This document shows, piece by piece, positions 55,320-63,813 of a stretch of 64,000 nucleotides of DNA. The notes under the pieces were generated by a model. The model ran no database searches. It was not told where the DNA came from and was given only the letters and a program-made list of their open reading frames with translations. The position numbers and the translations under genes were made by a program. The DNA lies in NCBI RefSeq assembly GCF_900101755.1, contig NZ_FNAE01000006.1:186001-250000 (forward strand), read 5' to 3'. The DNA comes from Ectopseudomonas alcaliphila (lineage in GTDB: Bacteria > Pseudomonadota > Gammaproteobacteria > Pseudomonadales > Pseudomonadaceae). How positions within the stretch are numbered: the stretch's first letter is position 1; each line of letters opens with the position of its first letter.

Positions 55320-56519
55320 TCATCCTGCCATCCTCCTCAAAATTGTCAGGGCCGGCCCGCGCGAGTCGGTAACCGAAATCCTGTTGGCTTCATCGATCAG
55401 TTTGCCCAGCTCGGCGACCGAGTAGTGACTGGTGATGCTGCCGTTCTTGTGGCCCAGCAGAGCCTTCCTGTCCTCCTCCGTTACCCCTGCTGCCCGAAGT
55501 CTTCGACCGAAGGTGTGCTTTAGGTCGTGAACGCGGATCGAAGCAAATCCAGCTGGGGCAGGGCGCAGAAAACGTTCTTGGAACTTCTTAGCTGCTCTGA
55601 CCCTGGCCTTCTTCCATGCTGAATCGTTCATCCGGTGAACTGGAGTGGCCTTGCCGTTTCGATCGGGTTGTCCGTAAGGAAATACCCAAATCGGATCAAG
55701 CTCGCGCTGTCCCTCGATGACCGGCTTGGCTACGTTGTTGAGCACAACGAGGCGCTCGTCGCTGTTCTTGACCCCGGAGCTCTCATGTCGGCCACCAAAA
55801 TCCGCCGGTATGAGAAACACGCTGGTGTTGAGCTCAGGAATCGGTATCTCCCAATCCCAGCGAAGCTTCACAACTTCCTGCTCTCGTGAGCCGCTATTGA
55901 CCTTGTATAGGGCCATGCGGCGCAAATGATCAGGCAGTTCGGCGAAGAGAATCGACTGCTCTTCCCAGGACATCGGGTAGGGCATGCGTCTGGTTTTCTT
56001 CTCTTCCAGCTTGGTGATCATCGGTACTACGTCGAGCCAGGGACGCTTCTGCTCATCACGCCATTTTCGGGCGCATAGATTCAAGATGCGTATGACGCGT
56101 TCCAGGGCGATGTTCACCGTGCGGTGTGAGACGCCAGGCTTCAACTTGCCATCGCTGGTTTTGGTGCTCTTGAGTCGATCCCTTATGTAGGGAGCCAGAG
56201 TCTCGTCGTCGACATGAGTCAGAGGCTGGTCGCCAATATACGGGTCCAACTGCTCCAGATAGATGGCTGTGAGGCCTATCGACGGCTGACCCTTGAATTC
56301 GGTCAGGTAACGCGTAGCAGCTTCCCGCCACGTTCTGATCTTGCGGACGCCGTAGATCTTCTGTTCCCGGAGCTTTTCCAGCTTGTGTATCAGGTACTGC
56401 TCTGCCTCCTTCCTATCGCTTGATCCAGTGCTTTCCTGAATTCGCTGACCTCTGAAGACCTTGTCGATGTGCCAGGTCCCGTTCCTTTTGTAGAGGCCAC
56501 TAATGGTTTTTCGCGCCAT
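55320..56519 (-). CDS. int: Tyrosine integrase of the second element
   Basis: A 399-residue recombinase clearly homologous, over its whole length, to the prophage 1 integrase (both begin MARKTI.GL and share YLEQLDPYIGD and HDLKHTFGRRLRAAGVTEED). Catalytic arginine in NSGSREQEVVKLRW; late histidine and tyrosine in GHKNGSITSHYS. The shared catalytic domain and location predict the same tRNA-Pro target. It overlaps its xis gene by 130 bases. Confidence 0.94.
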   Translation of the reverse strand: MARKTISGLYKRNGTWHIDKVFRGQRIQESTGSSDRKEAEQYLIHKLEKLREQKIYGVRKIRTWREAATRYLTEFKGQPSIGLTAIYLEQLDPYIGDQPLTHVDDETLAPYIRDRLKSTKTSDGKLKPGVSHRTVNIALERVIRILNLCARKWRDEQKRPWLDVVPMITKLEEKKTRRMPYPMSWEEQSILFAELPDHLRRMALYKVNSGSREQEVVKLRWDWEIPIPELNTSVFLIPADFGGRHESSGVKNSDERLVVLNNVAKPVIEGQRELDPIWVFPYGQPDRNGKATPVHRMNDSAWKKARVRAAKKFQERFLRPAPAGFASIRVHDLKHTFGRRLRAAGVTEEDRKALLGHKNGSITSHYSVAELGKLIDEANRISVTDSRGPALTILRRMAG

Positions 56520-56800
56520 GGTTTTCCTCCTTGGCGCTCGCTGCGGGAGTGATCATGTCCCTTGGCACCTTCCTTTTCAATGATGGCCTGGTCGATGTAG
56601 GTGTCTGCCCAGGCATCCAGTTCTTCGCGATCAAAGCCGATGCCTTGCACTCCAATGCGGAATTCCCGCACGTAAGGCCGGACGGTTTTGTTGAATTCTG
56701 TGCGGCACATGCCGAGGTAGGCGGGGGCCGCACTGGCTCGCAGGATTCGGGGTGGGCAGGTGATCAAGCGTGCTGCTATCTGTTCAGATGATGCGGGCAT
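56390..56800 (-). CDS. Putative excisionase of the second element
   Basis: A 136-residue homologue of the 19275-19700 protein. Shared segments: APAYLGMCRTEFNKTVRP, EFRIGVQGIGFDREELDAW and SRSERQG. GGAGGCGAC precedes ATG 56800; the frame extends upstream but without support. The long overlap with the integrase start is conserved between both elements. Confidence 0.75.
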   Translation of the reverse strand: MPASSEQIAARLITCPPRILRASAAPAYLGMCRTEFNKTVRPYVREFRIGVQGIGFDREELDAWADTYIDQAIIEKEGAKGHDHSRSERQGGKPWREKPLVASTKGTGPGTSTRSSEVSEFRKALDQAIGRRQSST

Positions 56801-56990
56801 GAATGTCGCCTCCTTATCGGCCCTGATCCGTGCTGCAGATGCTGTCCGCTGCTCGCTGGACGAACAACGTGGTGGAGGGGGCTGCGGAGGGTTTGGTACA
56901 ACAACCGTTTTGGCTCGGTTTGACCTGATGGATCGTGGCGTATGGCCTGTCGTTGGCTGGTACGGTGATATCAGGCTTAAGGATTGATGC

Positions 56991-58289
56991 GTGTCTTCCG
57001 AAGAGGTATCCCAGCAACCTGGTTCCAGTCCTGGTGGCCCAGTCAGTCGTGAGGAGATGTACGCAGAGGTGTGGCGGCTTCCCATGACCAAGATCGCGGA
57101 TCACCACCGTGTTTCTTCCAGCTTCTTGGCGCGCGCGTGTACCCGCATGAATGTCCCGCGGCCGCCGCGTGGGCATTGGGTAAAGCTGGAGAATGGAATA
57201 CCGAGTCCTCAGCCATCCTTGCCTGAGGCTGGGCCTGGTGACCTTCAGGTATGACGCAGGGGAGATGCTCTTGGTGCTGTTTCTCGACCGGTACCGAAAG
57301 CACCTGCACCGCGCAAAATCAAACCCGAACAGCTCCGCATATCGCGATCAAGGCAGCATCCTGTTGTCGTGGGGGCGTATGAGGTCTTTGAGCAGGGGCG
57401 TGTCATCGACCAAGGATTCCTCAAGCCAGGTAGGCAGCGTCTGGTGGATGTCGTGGTAACCAAGCCTCAGCTTGAGCCTGCCCTGAAACTGGCGAATCAG
57501 CTGTTTCTCAAGCTGGAGGCTGCCGGCCATCGCGTGATGTTTGCTCCGAGTGACCGTACTTATGCCAGGGCTTCGTTTGATGAGCATGAGTATCTACCCA
57601 AGAAGCCAAGGCACCGGCATCCGGCGTTGTGGTCACCATCCAAGCCCACAGTGGTCTTCATCGGGACGGTTTCCATTGGGCTGACGTTGTTTGAGATGAC
57701 TGAGGAGCTGGAGGCCCGCTACATCGATGGCAAGTACGTCCCCACCTCCAAGATACCGTCGCAGCAAATGCGCCGCTTAAGCTCAACCTGGAACTGGTCG
57801 ACGCGCATGGATTTTGCGACCGGCCGCCTATGTATAAGGGCGTTCTCGCCATATCCGTGGACTGATTGGTCTCAGAGTTGGAAGGAGGCTAAGCAAGGCT
57901 CGCTACGTGGTCAGCTGGATGAGATCGTGCAGCAGCTCACGGACGCCGCGCCTGTAATCGCCCGATTGGTAGAGGAAGCCGAGGAGCAGGCCAGAATTCG
58001 TCAGCAGGAGTGGAAGGAGCAGATTCGCCGGCGTGAGGAGAGAGAGCGAATTCGACTGCAAAACGAGGCAAGGGAGCAGGCGAGGGCTGACTTGCTATGT
58101 GCCATCAAGCAGTGGGATGACATAAAGCGGATCCAGGCCTTTTTCAGTGATGCGGAGAGCTCCGTATCGAATCTGCCCGAAGCTGCGCGATGCATTGCTA
58201 TGGACAAGCTCGCCCAAGCGCGTGAGCTTGTTGGCGAGCTGGATCCGCTACAGGCGTTGCTGGAATGGAAGGGGCCTCAAGAGCGCTGA
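56991..58289 (+). pseudogene. Hypothetical element gene interrupted by one in-frame TGA
   Basis: A single reading frame of 433 codons, broken only by TGA at 57252-57254. The first part (SREEMYAEVWRLPMTKIADH, then FLARACTRMNVPRPPRGHW) has the start of a family of about 400-450 residues often found on Pseudomonas and Xanthomonas integrative elements. After the stop the frame resumes with RRGDALGAVSRPVPKAPAP and runs to 58289 with a coiled-coil end (EEAEEQARIRQQEWKEQIRR). The TGA sits where a tryptophan codon would be expected (GDLQV then RRGD), so one base change explains it. Function of the family is unknown. Confidence 0.7.
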
Positions 58290-58575
58290 GACTGATGCTG
58301 TCTGGGTTTACGAAATGCGGGAAATGCTCACTGATGGTGAGTATTTTTGATATTTCTTAAACCTGTTGCTCTGGGCGTTTCTTCCCAGTCCACCGGATGC
58401 AACCGTATAGACCTATCCGCAAGTGCTGGAAGCCAACCTCCAGCGCAATCTCTAATGGTGTGGTGGCTCATGGCAGGGTCGCGTCGATTCTAGGTTTTGA
58501 TAAGCCCATTCCCTTTGATTTCTCCGTTGGTTCGGTATAGGTTACATATAACGTAAATTGTCTCGTATACATAAC
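58290..58575. other. Region upstream of hipBA without a supported gene
   Basis: This stretch of 286 bases contains no ORF I accept. Its last 50 bases are AT-rich and hold short palindromes (GTATAC at 58565-58570) near the hipB start. A promoter and HipB operator are expected there, but I cannot assign boxes with confidence. Confidence 0.4.
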
Positions 58576-58827
58576 ATGGACTATTCCCTCATCACACTGC
58601 GACTTGGCGAGCAGCTTCGGCAGCGCCGTCTGAATCGCGGGCTGACGCAGGCCGCGCTCGCTTCCCTTGCGGGCATCACCCGCCAGAAGGTTATCGCCAT
58701 CGAGAGGGGCGACCTCTCGGTGGGGATGATTGCTTATGCGCGAGTACTAGCCGCCCTCGACTCTGAGCTCAATGTGGTGCCGGCAGCCATGCCCACTCTG
58801 GACGAAATCCATGGAGTATTCGACTGA
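58576..58827 (+). CDS. hipB: HipB-like antitoxin (XRE helix-turn-helix)
   Basis: An 83-residue DNA-binding protein. The helix-turn-helix is GLTQAALASLAGITRQKVIA, and the tail (LNVVPAAMPTLDEIHGVFD) is the HipA-contact type. HipB binds HipA and represses the operon. The start ATG 58576 lacks a good ribosome site, so a leaderless or weakly translated message is possible. The stop overlaps the hipA start (TGATG). Confidence 0.88.
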   Translation: MDYSLITLRLGEQLRQRRLNRGLTQAALASLAGITRQKVIAIERGDLSVGMIAYARVLAALDSELNVVPAAMPTLDEIHGVFD

Positions 58828-60023
58828 TGACTGCCGTGCTGCAGGTTGCAACGCCTGAGGGTGCCAGTGGGAGGATTCTTACCAGTGGCACTGACTACCT
58901 GTTCCGCTACCACGAGGACGCTAAGGCTCAGGCAGCGATCAGCTTGCTCATGCCTGTGCGCTTGGACGAATACCGCCATCGGGAGCTGCACCCCATTTTC
59001 CAGATGAACCTGCCGGAAGGCTACGTCTTGGAGCAACTGCGCAACCGTCTGGCCAAGGTGGCCAACGTTGACCCGATGTTGCTGTTGGCACTGTCTGGGA
59101 GCAGTTCGCCTATCGGGCGGGTGGCGGTCAGTTCCCCTGAGGTCGATGCGCTGTTACGCAGGCAGCAGTTCCCCGGAGAAAAATTGGAAGAAATCCTCGC
59201 CTGGGACGGAGCAGAAGATATTTTTGCCGGCTTAGTGGATCGTTACATCCTGCGTGCCGGTATATCGGGCGTTCAGCCAAAGGTGCTGGTGCCAGAACAT
59301 CAGGACTCGGTGCCACAACGCTTCACCTCAAAAACCTCCGATCTGATCATCAAGAGCGGTCGGGATGAGTTTCCCGGGCTGGCGATCAACGAGTTCCTCT
59401 GCATGTCTGTGGCAAAGGAGGTTGGCATTGCCGTGCCAGAATTCTACCTCTCCGACAATGCCAAGCTGTTCGTCATGCGCCGCTTCGACCGGGATAAGCA
59501 GCTCAACCCCATCGGCTTCGAGGATATGGCGGCATTGATGGGGCTGGCTGCGGAGCAAAAATACAGCAAGAGCTATTCGGCCATTGCCAAAGCCATCCGC
59601 CTATTCTGCGCGCCTGAACAGGTGCAAGAATCGCTGGCACAGCTTTTCGCCATCGTGACCTTGAGCTGCATCGTTGGTAACGGTGACGCCCATCTGAAAA
59701 ACTTCGGGCTGCTGTATTCCGACCCTACTCAGCGCGACGCGCGGCTCGCCCCAGCCTACGATATCGTCAACACCACTGCCTATATTCCTGAGGACGTATT
59801 AGCGCTGGATCTAGTGGGTAACAAATCGCTCTTTGCGTCGCGGCAAGGGCTTCTGGACTTCGCCCAAGTCTGTGATGTAGTGCGGCCAGAAGAAGTAATC
59901 CGCGGACAGTTAAGTGCGCTTGACCAGGTACTGGCACGCTCAACTGAGCTGAGCGAGCAAGCACCGCATGTGGTCGCGGCAATCAGGCATTGTGCTGAGC
60001 CGTTCATGAAAACCTTTGGCTAG
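58827..60023 (+). CDS. hipA: HipA-like serine/threonine kinase toxin
   Basis: A 398-residue HipA-family kinase. The family phosphorylates targets such as GltX to arrest growth. The N-terminal HipA-N domain (FQMNLPEGYVLEQLRNRLAK) is followed by the kinase core: the activation segment GSSSPIGRV, the GISGVQPKVLV loop, the catalytic motif GNGDAHLKNFGLL, and LAPAYDIVNT with the metal-binding aspartate. All key residues look intact. It is paired with hipB. Confidence 0.93.
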   Translation: MTAVLQVATPEGASGRILTSGTDYLFRYHEDAKAQAAISLLMPVRLDEYRHRELHPIFQMNLPEGYVLEQLRNRLAKVANVDPMLLLALSGSSSPIGRVAVSSPEVDALLRRQQFPGEKLEEILAWDGAEDIFAGLVDRYILRAGISGVQPKVLVPEHQDSVPQRFTSKTSDLIIKSGRDEFPGLAINEFLCMSVAKEVGIAVPEFYLSDNAKLFVMRRFDRDKQLNPIGFEDMAALMGLAAEQKYSKSYSAIAKAIRLFCAPEQVQESLAQLFAIVTLSCIVGNGDAHLKNFGLLYSDPTQRDARLAPAYDIVNTTAYIPEDVLALDLVGNKSLFASRQGLLDFAQVCDVVRPEEVIRGQLSALDQVLARSTELSEQAPHVVAAIRHCAEPFMKTFG

Positions 60024-60105
60024 AACGGCAGTGCAGGTTCCGATATATGGCTGGTTTTTGACAAAGGGATGTGAACTCAATATCGCATACCGCTAAAGGT
60101 CGGCC

Positions 60106-60288
60106 TCAAACCGGTTGTACTGATAGAGACAGCTCTCTTATGTGTTTCGCTTCTTCGAGTACCTTGCGCTGACTTTCGATGGCGCGCTCAGCTGCTGCAA
60201 TGTAAGCAGTGCGCTTGGCTGTATCAGAGCTGCTCCTGAAAAAAGTCGACAGCGGGCTTGAATTGCGCCCGAGAGCCTTTCCTTTCAT
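60106..60288 (-). CDS. Small hypothetical protein
   Basis: A 60-residue basic protein (MKGKALGRNSSPLSTFFRSS...), rich in serine at the front and helical after (TAYIAAAERAIESQRKVLEE). GGAGGCGAC precedes ATG 60288. It lies downstream of higA on the same strand, with a 32-base gap to its stop. Function unknown. Confidence 0.55.
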   Translation of the reverse strand: MKGKALGRNSSPLSTFFRSSSDTAKRTAYIAAAERAIESQRKVLEEAKHIRELSLSVQPV

Positions 60289-60320
60289 CGAAGTCGCCTC
60301 CCTCATTCTTCCATACGGAA

Positions 60321-60608
60321 CTAAGCAATCGCAGCAAAGCGCTCGATGTGCGGCTGTTCGCGATGCCTGGCTTGCCAAAGGTCGTAGTCGGCTTGCACTC
60401 CAAGCCAGGTGCGAGCTTTGCCGATGCCTGCCAACTCTAGGCGAACAGCCAAATCCGGACTGACCGGCGCATGGCCGTGCAAGATGCGAGACAGGGATTC
60501 CCGCGCAAAGCCAAGGCGGCGGGCAAGTTCGGCAATGCTGATGCCCAGTTCGGGGAGCACGTCCTCAAGCAGGGTTTCACCAGGATGCGGTGGGTTGAAC
60601 ATGGTCAT
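60321..60608 (-). CDS. higA: HigA-type antitoxin
   Basis: A 95-residue XRE-family antitoxin. The start MFNPPHPGETLLEDVLPELG and the helix-turn-helix ISIAELARRLGFARESLSRI are typical of HigA/VapI. It is the second gene of a toxin-first operon. GGAGGGGG precedes ATG 60608. It neutralises HigB and represses the promoter by family knowledge. Confidence 0.92.
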   Translation of the reverse strand: MTMFNPPHPGETLLEDVLPELGISIAELARRLGFARESLSRILHGHAPVSPDLAVRLELAGIGKARTWLGVQADYDLWQARHREQPHIERFAAIA

Positions 60609-60625
60609 GGATAACCCCCTCCTGT

Positions 60626-60903
60626 TTAGTGATAGTCAAGGTAGTCGACGAGCTCGATGTCGCTACCCACGAATCGAAAGATCACTCGCCAGTTTCCATT
60701 GACGGTGGGTGACCAGAATTCTTCCAGTTCCCCTTTGAGGGGATGTAGCCGCCAACCGGGGATGTCGAGGTCGGCGGGTTCATTGGCTCTATCCATAAAA
60801 CTCAGCATTCGGCCCAGGCGCTTTGCGTGGTCGGCCCGGATGCCTTTGGTTGAGCCAGATTCAAAAAAATGCGTAGACCTTTGTGCCGGGAGCTTACGAT
60901 CAT
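60626..60903 (-). pseudogene. higB: HigB-type toxin with a homopolymer frameshift
   Basis: HigB is a ribosome-dependent mRNA interferase of about 92 residues. ATG 60903 gives the expected start MIVSSRHKGLRIF. The family segment FESGSTKGIRADHAKRL is in another frame. The shift lies in a run of seven T's (60863-60869); eight would restore one frame of normal length, ending VGSDIELVDYLDYH. This is an inactivating deletion, a sequencing error, or (less likely) frameshifting on the slippery run. Confidence 0.75.
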
Positions 60904-60993
60904 GGCGATAAGTGTGATGTATTAGGTCACGGTTTTCAACCGTATGTGGGTTTTCTGCCGTTGTCATCACGGCAGCTGGGAGGGGATGCAGGC

Positions 60994-61230
60994 TTATAAA
61001 TTGCCGGTGCAAGATTGTGTATTTGTTCTCCTGAACACCCGATCCCTCGCCATGAAGGCCTCCTGCATGTGCGGAATGAGCGTCAGGGCGTCGACTTCTT
61101 CACCGTAGGTCTGTGAGTGCAGCGCCGCGTAGCGCTCAAGGTCGGCCTTCAGGCTGGCCGGGCAGGTGAAGGTCAGCTTCAGGTTCTCGGTTCTCGGCAG
61201 TGGGCCGAGGCGCAGCTTGGTCATGCTCAT
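60994..61230 (-). CDS. DUF2274 protein (follows trbI)
   Basis: A 78-residue protein typical of the end of trb clusters in integrative conjugative elements. The start MSMTKLRLGPLPRTENLKLT and the body SLKADLERYAALHSQTYGEE are the family pattern, a ribbon-helix-helix-like fold. The ATG overlaps the trbI stop as ATGA. The last eight residues (TNTQSCTGNL region) may be extended relative to homologues. Function unknown. Confidence 0.85.
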   Translation of the reverse strand: MSMTKLRLGPLPRTENLKLTFTCPASLKADLERYAALHSQTYGEEVDALTLIPHMQEAFMARDRVFRRTNTQSCTGNL

Positions 61231-62465
61231 TGCGGGTTCCTCTGTTGAGTGGAGAAAGGCTGATAGGGACGCAGCACCAGATCGCGGTTGACGATCACGC
61301 GCAGGGGCAGGCCAGGGCGCTGGGTCAGTGTGGGCTGGATGTCGAGGTTGCGGCGGGTGACTTCCTGGCCGACCTGATTCACCGTGTCCTGCAGGCTGTC
61401 GCGTCCGGCGATGATGATGCGGTTGCCATCGGTGCGACTGGTCGGTGCCGCCAACTCGGCTCCGATGCCCAGCAGGCTGGTCATGGCCGCGCCGGCGACG
61501 ATCCGATCCCAATGCCAGTCGACGCCATCCTCGAGACCGGCATAGCCGGCGGCGTCGGTACCGACCAGGTTGTCGAGCTGGAAAGACGAGGTGTCCGGCA
61601 GGATCACCCGCTGCCACACCACCTGCACGCGGCTCTGCCCGTAGTTCACCTGGCTGTTGTAGCGACCCAGCAGGCGGGCGCCTTGGGGGATAAGCACGTG
61701 TTCACCGGCGGCGCTGTCGTAGACCGGCTCGGTCACCGTGGCGATCACGTCGCCGGGTAGATCCGACTTGATGCCAGTTACCAGTGCTGCCGCGATGACG
61801 GTGCCGGCCATCACCTGGTAGGGCGACTCAGGCATCTGCAGCAATCCGGAATTACGGATTTGTGCGTTTACGGATTTACTGAGAAACGCCTCGTTCCGCC
61901 CCTGCTGCGTTGGTGTTCCTTACGCCTGACGAAGCCATACCCAGAGCCGGGGAATCGAGTTGAGCGCCACCACCAGATGCGATATTCGATTTCCGCGCGC
62001 TGCTGGTCTGGAAGAAGACCGAGGACTGTGCTGCTTCTTCGGCTTCCTTGAGCAGGGCCAGGCGCTCAGCTTCGGCGGCATCTGGCCCGTGTCCATAACC
62101 TTGCGCCTGTTGCTCCGCCCAGAGGATTGGCCCGCCCAGATCGCCGGGCAGTGGCGGCCCTAGTTGCGGTACTTCGGGCGCAGGTGGAGGCGGCTCTGCC
62201 GGCAACCGCTCCAGCCCCTCGGAGCGTGCCACGCGGTCGACGTTGTATAGCTCGTTCGGCTCGGCGCCCTGACGGCGTTGCTGTGGTTGCAGTGACCACA
62301 GCATGGCACCGAGCACCGCAGCCGATAGGCCGCCGACCACTACCGCCAGCATGCGTGATTGAGCCGAGTGACCGGACGCGGCTTGGCGCGCAGCTCCAGC
62401 GACTCCGGTGCCTCCTTGGCCGGTAGCGAGGTTGCCGCGGTTTGTTTGTCGTCATTGGCCGTCAT
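61227..62465 (-). pseudogene. trbI: TrbI/VirB10-like conjugation protein, broken by two frameshifts
   Basis: TrbI forms the inner-to-outer membrane scaffold of P-type secretion systems. It starts at ATG 62465 (MTANDDKQTAATS...), keeps LELRAKPRPVTRLN, and then shifts frame near 62352-62356. A second frame carries the transmembrane part (VVVGGLSAAVLGAMLWSLQP) and YNVDRVARSEGLERLPAEPP. Near 61880-61890 it shifts again, and the third frame gives QIRNSGLLQMPESPYQVMAG to the stop. Each break is a one-base change. Assembly of a functional protein is unlikely unless these are sequencing errors. Confidence 0.82.
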
Positions 62466-62467
62466 GC

Positions 62468-63454
62468 TCAAGGCCTCCGTGTCACGCCGTCGGTGCGTTC
62501 GATCCTCACCACGTCACCCTTGTCGGCGCCCAGGCGCAGCTCGGCCGCGCCGAACAGGCGGTCGACAATGTAATAGGGTGAGCGGAAGCGATAGTTGACC
62601 AGCTGTCCGCCACCTTCGGGGCCTATCACGAACAGCGGCGGCAGCTCGCCCTGGGCGATGCCTGCGGGGAACTGGATATACACCTTGCGGCCGTCATCGA
62701 AGGCACGTAGAGGCTTCCAGGGTGGATTGCTGCCGCTGATCGCATAGCGAAAGCGCAATTGTTCCAAGACCAGGCCTGCGTCCACCGGCGCCGCGGCTTG
62801 AGCGGCACTGGCGCGGCGTTGCAGGGCGAGCATGCGATCCTTCGGATAGTTCCAGGACACCGACGCCATCCAGGCCTGCTCGGTGGAACTCAGCTCGATC
62901 AGGTAGGTGCGGCGCGTGGTGGTGATCACCAAGTTGGTCTTGAGGTCGACGCGTGTCGGCTTGATCAGCACACTGGTGCGTAGCTCGTCTCCGCTTCCGC
63001 TGGTGGTGTCGCCGACGATCCAGCGCACGGTGTCGCCGGCGGCCACGGTGACCAACTCCTCGCCAGGCTGCAGGTTGATCGCCGTGACCCGATCCGGGCT
63101 GGCGTACACCTGATACAGCGCACCATCAAAGTAGGGCCACACCTGGATGGCGTTGATATAGCCCTCGCGACTCGGTGCCACGCGGGCGCCACGATTGGCG
63201 CGCGAGACCCGGACGCGCTCGTCGGCCGGTTCCTTGGCCGATTTGCTGGGTTGAGTTTCCGGCAGCGGCTTGAGCTGCGCCGGCAATGCCAAGGGCTTGG
63301 GTACTTCTACCACTCCGATGGGCCTGGGCGGCTCCGGCAGACGTTGCGCCTCGACCGGTTTATCCAGCGCGATCACTGGCGGCTGCTGGCTGGCACAACC
63401 GGCCAGCACGCTCAGCAGCAGAGGGCAGATTGAGAGGTTAAGGGAGGTTTTCAT
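62468..63454 (-). CDS. trbG: TrbG/VirB9-like conjugation protein
   Basis: A 328-residue outer-membrane-complex protein of the P-type IV secretion system. A signal with lipobox LAGC (about residues 17-20) is followed by a proline-rich linker and the VirB9 domain (VTVAAGDTVRWIVGDTTSG, LIKPTRVDLKTNLVITTTRR, YRFRSPYYIVDRLFGAAELR). The frame is intact. It overlaps trbF by four bases and precedes trbI. Confidence 0.93.
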   Translation of the reverse strand: MKTSLNLSICPLLLSVLAGCASQQPPVIALDKPVEAQRLPEPPRPIGVVEVPKPLALPAQLKPLPETQPSKSAKEPADERVRVSRANRGARVAPSREGYINAIQVWPYFDGALYQVYASPDRVTAINLQPGEELVTVAAGDTVRWIVGDTTSGSGDELRTSVLIKPTRVDLKTNLVITTTRRTYLIELSSTEQAWMASVSWNYPKDRMLALQRRASAAQAAAPVDAGLVLEQLRFRYAISGSNPPWKPLRAFDDGRKVYIQFPAGIAQGELPPLFVIGPEGGGQLVNYRFRSPYYIVDRLFGAAELRLGADKGDVVRIERTDGVTRRP

Positions 63455-63813
63455 GGTTTCTTGGCTCCTTCCGTAGTGTCCAGTTCACGGCTCCAGGACA
63501 GGCCGTTGACGTAGATTTCGAGCGGGTTGCGGCGCAGTTTTTCCTCGGTGCGTGGAGGTTGCAGTACCCGCGAGATCACCGCGGTCCAGCGCTCCAGGCC
63601 GGCGGCTGAACCGTGCACGAAACGGCGTTCGACCCAGCGCACCTGGAATGAACTGTCGCTGGCACGCACCACGCTGGTGACTTCCACCGATACCGACTCC
63701 TTGCCGACCCGGGTGAAGGGATCGTTGGCGCGGGCATAATCATTGAGGGTGGCTGCGCCTCTGTCGGTGGTGGAGTGATAGGCCTCCAGCCATTTCTGCC
63801 GCACCACCAGCCG
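63451..63813 (-). pseudogene. trbF: TrbF/VirB8-like protein, N-terminus lost
   Basis: Only the C-terminal 118 or so residues of TrbF remain: VVRQKWLEAYHSTTDRGAAT, LNDYARANDPFTRVGKESVS and WTAVISRVLQPPRTEEKLRR. The membrane anchor and first half are missing. The preceding DNA encodes a LysR-like fragment in another frame, so the homology ends abruptly near 63810. Confidence 0.8.
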
